Assembly (NCBI GenBank): GCA_036278935.1
Contig: DASUKA010000079.1
Coordinates: 1 to 10,867, forward strand
Reading direction: 5' to 3'
Source of the DNA: DASSNR01 sp036278935
Lineage (GTDB): Bacteria; Gemmatimonadota; Gemmatimonadetes; Gemmatimonadales; Gemmatimonadaceae
Length of the DNA stretch: 10,867 nucleotides
This document shows positions 6,722 to 10,867 of the stretch, piece by piece. The position numbers and the translations under genes were made by a program. Within the stretch, counting starts at the first letter, position 1. Each line of letters starts with the position of its first letter. The notes below the pieces were generated by a model. That model ran no database searches. It had not been told where the DNA came from and saw only the letters and a list, made by a program, of their open reading frames with translations.

Positions 6722-6723
6722 TC
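6629..6723 (-). terminator. Purine-rich inverted repeat with alternative stems and a T-run
   Basis: The transcript of the permease gene runs into this element. GAGGAGAAAGGA (complement of 6712-6723, overlapping the stop codon) can pair perfectly over 12 bp with TCCTTTCTCCTC (complement of 6660-6671). Alternatively GGAGAAACGGC (complement of 6704-6714) can pair, with one bulge, with GCCGTTCTCC (complement of 6646-6655), after which a run of six T (complement of 6633-6638) follows. The second arrangement looks more like an intrinsic terminator. The unit GGAGAA(A/C)GG recurs several times. Confidence 0.6.
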
Positions 6724-9142
6724 ACTGTATTCTGAGCGCGATCACCGGATCGACGCGAGCCGCCCGCCGCGCCGGGAGATAGCTTGCGAGGAGAGCGACA
6801 CCCACGAGGACGACGGGGACGAGCACGAAGGTGAGGGGGTCGAGGGGGCGCACGCCATAGAGGAGGCTTGCCAGAAATCGCGTAACGCCGGCAGAGACGA
6901 AGACCCCGATAGCGATCCCGGCGAGGACGAGCGCGAGACCCTGGCGTACGATCATCCGTAACACATCGCCAGGGCGGGCACCCAGCGCCATGCGCACGCC
7001 GATCTCGTGCGCGCGCTGATTCACCGTGGAGGCGATCACGCCGTAAATCCCGATGGCGCCGAGCACGAGGGCCAGGAGGCCAAAGCCGGCGAGCAGCGCC
7101 ATTGCGAAGCGGGGGCGCGCGAGCGAGGTGGAGATGAGATCGTCCATCGTGCGGATGTCGCTCACGGGGGTGTCGCGGTCGACGGAGGCGACCACGCCGC
7201 GTAGGCTTGCGGCGAACACCGTCGGATCGGCAGTCGTACGGACGACCACTGACATGACATCCTCCGGTCGCGCTTGCAAAAGTGGGCGGTAGAATGCGCT
7301 CCTGGGTGTTTCGTTCAACTGATCGTGCTTCACATCGGCGACGACGCCGACGATCGTCGCCCAGTCCGCGCCGCTCGGGCCCTCAAAGGCGGGCTTGGTG
7401 ACGATGCGCTTGCCGATCGGATCTTCGTTCGGCCAGTACTTCTTCGCCAAGCTCTCGTTGATGAGTACCACGCGCGGGGCGCCTTGCCGATCGGCCGCGG
7501 TAAAGCCGCGGCCACGGAGGAGCCGCATGCCCATCGTCCGGAGATACTCGGAACTCACAGTGGCGCCGATATCCGCCCACGGCCAGTTGCCCGTCTGTGC
7601 CGGATTCGGCTGCCCCTCGATCACGAAGACACTGCCGTAATTCTTTCCTCCGAACGGTAAGCGGCTGGTGATGGCCGCCATGCGCACACCGCGAAGCGCA
7701 TCCAGACGATCGAGGAGCTGCTCGTAGAAGAGCAGCCGGCTGGCGGCATGCTGATAGCGAAAGGTGGGCGGGGCGATGGTCGCGGAGACCACGTGCTCCG
7801 TCCGGAAGCCGGGATCGACGCGCAGCAACTGAGCGAAGCTGTGCACGAGGAGGCTTGCGCCAGTCACCAGTACGACCGCCACGGCCACCTCGACGGCCAC
7901 GAGCACGCTGCTGAGTCGCCGCCGTTCGATACCGGTGCTTGATCCTCGGCCCCCTTCCTTGAGGACGGCCTGCGCATTGGAGCGGCCGGCCCGGAGCGCG
8001 GGGAGGAGTCCGAAGGCGAGGCCGGTGACGAGGGCGACCAGGAGCGTGAGAGCGAGTACACGGCCGTCGATCCCGATCTCCGCGAGGCGCGGAGTATCGG
8101 CCGGGAGGCTGGCGGTCAATGCGTGGACGCCGAGAACAGCGAGCAACAATCCCACCGCGCCACCGAGCGACGCGAGCAAGACGCTCTCGGTGAGCAATTG
8201 CCGGACGAGTCGCCCTCTCCCAGCGCCGAGCGCGGTCCGAATGGCGAGCTCGCGACTGCGGGCCGCGGTGCGTACGAGCAGGAGATTGGCGACGTTCACG
8301 CAGGCGATGAGGAGCACGAAGGCGGTGGCACTGAGCAGAATGAGCAACAAGGGGCGAACGCCGCCGACGAGATCCGTCCGGAGCGGGGTAGCGGTGGCAC
8401 CGTGCCCGTATGCTGCAGGCATGCTCCAAGGGAAGAGTTGATGCATCTGCGGCGTGAGGGTGGCGGTCTCAGCGCGCGCCTGCGCCAGCGTGACACCAGA
8501 CCGGAGGCGGGCGATGAGAGCGGCACCCGTCCCCCAGAGATCGGTGCTGTTGGTAGGATCGATCGTGCGAGGCACCCAGAATTGCGTGGCTGCATTGGGG
8601 ATGCGCATGCTGGCCGGCATCACCCCCACGACCGTGTAGGGAGCTCCATCCAGGTCAATCTGCCGACCAATGATCTGCGGATCGGCGCCAAAGTGGGCTT
8701 CCCAGAGGCCGTCGCTCAGCACGACTACCTGCCTGTGGCCCGGCTGGTTCGCGGTTGAGAGGAAGGTCCGCCCGACGTAGGCATCGACGCCGAGCAGGGA
8801 GAAGAGGTTGGCGGAGACCGCCGCGCCCTGGAGTTGAACTGGCTCCCAGTGACCGGTGAGAGTGGCCTCCCGGCTGGCATACGCCGCCACATCGAGGGTC
8901 CTGGCCCGCTCGCGGAATTGTACATACGTGCCCCAGTAGCCGAAGCCCTTGAGATCGAGGCTCACCAACCGATCTGGCTGCCGGTACGAGAGTGGTTGCA
9001 GCAGCACCGAGTTCACCACGCTGAAGATCGCGGTATTGGCGCCGATGCCGAGCGCGAGGGTGAGTACGGCGACGATCGTGAAGCCCGCGTTCGTGCGGAG
9101 CTGTTGGACGGCGTAGCGCAGGTCCTGCCACAGGGTGTCCAT
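6722..9142 (-). CDS. ADOP-type MacB/FtsX-like ABC permease
   Basis: An 806-residue inner-membrane permease of the duplicated-permease type ('Acidobacterial duplicated orphan permease'). It opens MDTLWQDLRYAVQQLRTNAGF, the usual start of this family. A first transmembrane helix (about 20-47) with the LTLALGIGANTAIFSVVN motif leads to a MacB-type periplasmic domain (about 55-255). A first FtsX block of three helices follows (about 263-385), then a helix at 410-435, a second periplasmic domain (about 440-675) and a second FtsX block (about 680-790) ending YLPARRAARVDPVIALR. The EIGVRMALGA and ELAIRTALGA loops are the coupling motifs expected to meet an ATPase. No ATPase or HlyD adaptor is nearby, so substrate and energy source are unknown. 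The ATG at 9142 has GAGGAA 6 bases upstream; an N-terminal extension of 86 codons is possible but Arg-rich and unlike the family. Length and domain order are complete. Confidence 0.94.
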   Translation of the reverse strand: MDTLWQDLRYAVQQLRTNAGFTIVAVLTLALGIGANTAIFSVVNSVLLQPLSYRQPDRLVSLDLKGFGYWGTYVQFRERARTLDVAAYASREATLTGHWEPVQLQGAAVSANLFSLLGVDAYVGRTFLSTANQPGHRQVVVLSDGLWEAHFGADPQIIGRQIDLDGAPYTVVGVMPASMRIPNAATQFWVPRTIDPTNSTDLWGTGAALIARLRSGVTLAQARAETATLTPQMHQLFPWSMPAAYGHGATATPLRTDLVGGVRPLLLILLSATAFVLLIACVNVANLLLVRTAARSRELAIRTALGAGRGRLVRQLLTESVLLASLGGAVGLLLAVLGVHALTASLPADTPRLAEIGIDGRVLALTLLVALVTGLAFGLLPALRAGRSNAQAVLKEGGRGSSTGIERRRLSSVLVAVEVAVAVVLVTGASLLVHSFAQLLRVDPGFRTEHVVSATIAPPTFRYQHAASRLLFYEQLLDRLDALRGVRMAAITSRLPFGGKNYGSVFVIEGQPNPAQTGNWPWADIGATVSSEYLRTMGMRLLRGRGFTAADRQGAPRVVLINESLAKKYWPNEDPIGKRIVTKPAFEGPSGADWATIVGVVADVKHDQLNETPRSAFYRPLLQARPEDVMSVVVRTTADPTVFAASLRGVVASVDRDTPVSDIRTMDDLISTSLARPRFAMALLAGFGLLALVLGAIGIYGVIASTVNQRAHEIGVRMALGARPGDVLRMIVRQGLALVLAGIAIGVFVSAGVTRFLASLLYGVRPLDPLTFVLVPVVLVGVALLASYLPARRAARVDPVIALRIQ

Positions 9143-9162
9143 GGGGCGTTCCTCGTTCGCGA

Positions 9163-9204
9163 GGCTGTGCGGCGGCGCGACTCCGCCAGGGGAGCCGCAC
9201 AGCC
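9163..9204 (-). promoter_or_regulatory. Stem-loop just upstream of the permease ribosome-binding site
   Basis: GGCTGTGCGGC (9163-9173) and GCCGCACAGCC (9194-9204) form a perfect 11-bp stem. The 20-base interval contains an inner GGCG/CGCC pair, so a stacked hairpin is likely. It ends about eight bases before the GAGGAA ribosome-binding site of the permease starting at 9142. It may protect the 5' end of a processed mRNA, attenuate read-through from the DUF4097 gene or tune translation. Confidence 0.55.
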
Positions 9205-9260
9205 GTTGGACACCGGGATCAGGCCGAACGTTGAAGCGCCGGGCCTCCTGACACTTGGCA

Positions 9261-9282
9261 CCGCCGCACGGTAATGCGGCGG
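9261..9282 (-). terminator. 8-bp hairpin after the DUF4097 gene
   Basis: CCGCCGCA (9261-9268) and TGCGGCGG (9275-9282) form a perfect 8-bp GC-rich stem with a 6-base loop, 29 bases past the stop of the - strand gene ending at 9312. No T-run follows, so strong termination is doubtful. With the stronger stem at 9163-9204 it could lower expression of the downstream permease relative to the first two genes. Confidence 0.4.
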
Positions 9283-9311
9283 CGCTCGCGACCCCCTCCC
9301 GCCCGCTTTGC

Positions 9312-10538
9312 CTACTCGCTCTCCCCCGCGAAGACGATCCGCACATCCCCCGACGCAGTGCTCGTCTCCACGCGCGCATCGCCGGACCCGGTCGTCGCAA
9401 TCAAGCGGTGCTTCCCGCGCTGCTGCACCTGCATGGGAATGCCCAGGTTCACATCGCCGCTCCCCGTGGCGGCATCGACGAGGAAGCCGACACCGTGCGG
9501 CATGCGCACAGTCACGTTGCCCGATCTTGCGGAGAAGGTCGCCGACTTGATCACGGAATCCAGCGCGGCATCCACATCGCCGCTCGATGACGCGATGGAG
9601 ACGTCCGGCACCTGGATGCCCGCAAGGTGCACGTCGCCAGAGCTGGTGTGCACCGCCAGTTCATCCAGGGTGAGTCCTTCCGCATGGATGTCACCCGATG
9701 AGCTGCGTACGGAGGCACGTGTCGCGCTCAGGCTGTCGAGCACGACGTCGCCGGAAGAGGTGGCGATGAGAAGATCACCGCGGGCGTCACGCACCGTCAC
9801 GTCGCCGGAGGAGGTCTGCACATCCGTCGGGCTCTGAACATCGAGCAGCTCCACATCGCCAGACTCGCCGCGCACGCGAAGCGCGCCCTGGAGGTGATCG
9901 CCGTGCACGTCGGCCGCGAGCACATCCGCGGAGATCTCTCCGTTCACGTTGGACGCGCGCACCACGCCGACCGCGAGGTGAACCGTCACGGTCTTCCCGG
10001 CTGGCACGAGCAGCTGACAGTCGGCGCGCGCGTCGATGTCGCCGCCATCGCTGGAGATGCGCACGCGATGCGCCCCATCCTCTGCGAAGGTGCCGTTGTC
10101 ATTGATCTCCGTCGTGAGATGCACGCGGCCGTTCCCGAACCGGCGGCCCCGCTCCGCCTCGAAGTGGATATCCCGTGCCGGATAGACCACGCGCAACGCG
10201 TCATGTCCATCCAGCTCGCCATGTTGCACCGTGAGCTGTGCCGCGTCGCGCCCGGCACGCGTGACCGACACCGCGACCTGGGAGCCGGAGCCCGGCGAGA
10301 GCGTGATGCTCCCGACCAGATTCCAGACGGCAACGTCGTCACCAGACAGCGTGTAGCGCGCGGGCTGTGGCGCGCGCAGCGCCACAGCGCGGACGGGCGC
10401 TGCTGCCGACGTAGTTGATGCAGGGCGTGCCAGCGCAGCGAGCGAGTCGCTCCGGGCCGTGCGCGACGTGGCGGGAGCGGACGAGAGCAGCGCGAGCAGT
10501 GCGTGCGCTGCGATGGTAAATACATTCGGGAGCAGCAT
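9312..10538 (-). CDS. Exported DUF4097-type beta-repeat protein
   Basis: A 408-residue protein of the DUF4097 type, a family of probable surface or periplasmic beta-helix proteins of unknown function. A hydrophobic N-terminus (about residues 5-22, ending SSAPA) looks like a signal peptide, though it lacks the usual basic residues before the core. An Ala/Arg/Ser-rich stretch to about residue 60 follows, then the beta domain. From about 225 to 400 the sequence repeats the motif (S/T)SSGD-(V/I): Gly at 227, 245, 263, 282, 301 and 320, with later variants RSGN (340), GSGD (361), GSGD (386) and ASGD (397). The central period of 18-19 residues per turn fits a right-handed beta-helix. The only Cys is 174, so no disulfide is possible. 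Eleven bases separate it from the upstream permease stop. The ribosome-binding site AAGGGGAA overlaps that stop region, so the two genes are co-translated. It may be a sensor or adaptor for the flanking permeases, but that is inference. Confidence 0.88.
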   Translation of the reverse strand: MLLPNVFTIAAHALLALLSSAPATSRTARSDSLAALARPASTTSAAAPVRAVALRAPQPARYTLSGDDVAVWNLVGSITLSPGSGSQVAVSVTRAGRDAAQLTVQHGELDGHDALRVVYPARDIHFEAERGRRFGNGRVHLTTEINDNGTFAEDGAHRVRISSDGGDIDARADCQLLVPAGKTVTVHLAVGVVRASNVNGEISADVLAADVHGDHLQGALRVRGESGDVELLDVQSPTDVQTSSGDVTVRDARGDLLIATSSGDVVLDSLSATRASVRSSSGDIHAEGLTLDELAVHTSSGDVHLAGIQVPDVSIASSSGDVDAALDSVIKSATFSARSGNVTVRMPHGVGFLVDAATGSGDVNLGIPMQVQQRGKHRLIATTGSGDARVETSTASGDVRIVFAGESE

Positions 10539-10549
10539 GGGATTCCCCT

Positions 10550-10867
10550 TTACTCCGCCTTCATGGCGATGATGGGATCGATCCCGGCTGCTCGGCGCGC
10601 CGGGAGGTACGTAGCGAGGAGCGCGACCGCCGCGAGCACCAGCGCGACGAACGCGAAGGTAAACGGGTCGGTAGCGCTCACGCCGTAGAGCAAACTCGCG
10701 AGCACGCGCGTGAGGAGCAAGCCGCCCACCACGCCGATGACGATGCCGCCGATGGCCAGCATCATTCCCTGTCGGACGATGATGCGGAGGACGTTCCCGG
10801 TGGAGGCGCCGAGCGCCACGCGGATGCCGATCTCGCGCGTGCGCTGCGTGACCAGGTACGACATGAC
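10550..10867 (-). CDS. ADOP-type ABC permease, C-terminal part (cut by window edge)
   Basis: Only the last 106 codons (including the stop) lie in the window; the gene continues past the right edge, so no start can be given. The visible part is the final FtsX block: an amphipathic coupling loop (TREIGIRVALGAS), a helix at about residues 33-54 of the visible part, VLASLLYGV, a second helix and the terminal YLPARRAAGIDPIIAMKAE. It aligns closely with the end of the complete permease at 6722-9142 (shared REIG/HEIG, LRxIVRQG, LASLLYGV, YLPARRAA, DP-x-IA), so the two are paralogues flanking the DUF4097 gene. The TAA stop at 10550-10552 is 11 bases before the next ATG, so the two genes share a transcript. 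Confidence 0.93.
   Translation of the reverse strand, partial: VMSYLVTQRTREIGIRVALGASTGNVLRIIVRQGMMLAIGGIVIGVVGGLLLTRVLASLLYGVSATDPFTFAFVALVLAAVALLATYLPARRAAGIDPIIAMKAE

Noticed and set aside
5165..6961. Two long + strand open frames (250 and 339 codons) antisense to the regulator and the permease end
   Set aside because: The - strand reading gives complete, motif-rich proteins. The antisense frames are compositionally biased and cross gene borders.
6722..9142. Calling the permease macB
   Set aside because: MacB carries its own N-terminal ATPase. This protein has two FtsX blocks and no Walker motifs, which fits the ADOP type.
9244..9249. Perfect AGGAGG on the - strand, suggesting an earlier permease start or a small gene
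   Set aside because: No ATG, GTG or TTG stands at a workable distance, and the encoded extension does not look like the family N-terminus.
9256..9272. TGGCAC resembling a sigma54 -24 box on the + strand
   Set aside because: The -12 half (TTGCA type) is missing at the right spacing, and no + strand gene follows.
9894..10418. + strand frame of 174 codons opposite the DUF4097 gene
   Set aside because: The SSGD repeat protein on the other strand is clearly the coding one; the antisense frame is His/Arg/Val-rich without motifs.

Overview
The window reads as chromosomal DNA of a GC-rich Gram-negative bacterium, most likely a member of Gemmatimonadota (Acidobacteriota is the main alternative). This is an inference from content. 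It holds two MacB/FtsX-type 'ADOP' permeases in tandem, a lipoprotein joining a short beta domain to a TolB-like propeller, a DUF4097 protein with SSGD repeats, and purine-rich spacer repeats. No ribosomal marker, tRNA, transposase, integrase or CRISPR array is visible.

Layout. Positions 1-3083 hold three separate genes. Two are on the + strand: a secreted peptidoglycan-binding-like protein (166-609) and a membrane protein built from three copies of a two-helix unit (1070-1726). The third is a TolB-like lipoprotein on the - strand (1890-3083). A small cysteine-rich anchored protein follows on the + strand (3426-3698). From 3832 to the right edge every gene is on the - strand. In transcription order these are: C-terminus of an ADOP permease (10867-10550), DUF4097 protein (10538-9312), complete ADOP permease (9142-6722), NtrC-family response regulator (6514-5156) and NtrY-like histidine kinase (5166-3832).

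How the genes may work together. The first permease and the DUF4097 gene are separated by 11 bp. The regulator and kinase overlap by 11 bp, so they form a textbook two-component operon. The complete permease sits between these two pairs, set off by intercistronic hairpins on one side and a purine-rich inverted repeat on the other. I infer a cell-envelope module: MacB-like permeases and an exported beta-repeat protein, probably controlled by the adjacent sigma54-type two-component system. No ABC ATPase or HlyD-type adaptor is present, as is usual for 'orphan' ADOP permeases. The kinase has almost no periplasmic domain, and the regulator has an Asp in the sigma54-contacting GAFTGA loop.

The non-coding DNA is rich in structure: perfect 14-bp hairpins at 682-715 and 1826-1861, a double hairpin upstream of the triplicated membrane protein, and, between the convergent genes at 3698 and 3832, an inverted pair of TAGGGTG-type heptad arrays with G-quadruplex potential on both strands. 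I see no clearly new defence or mobile system. The most unusual items are the heptad/G4 element, the triplicated membrane protein and the envelope module.
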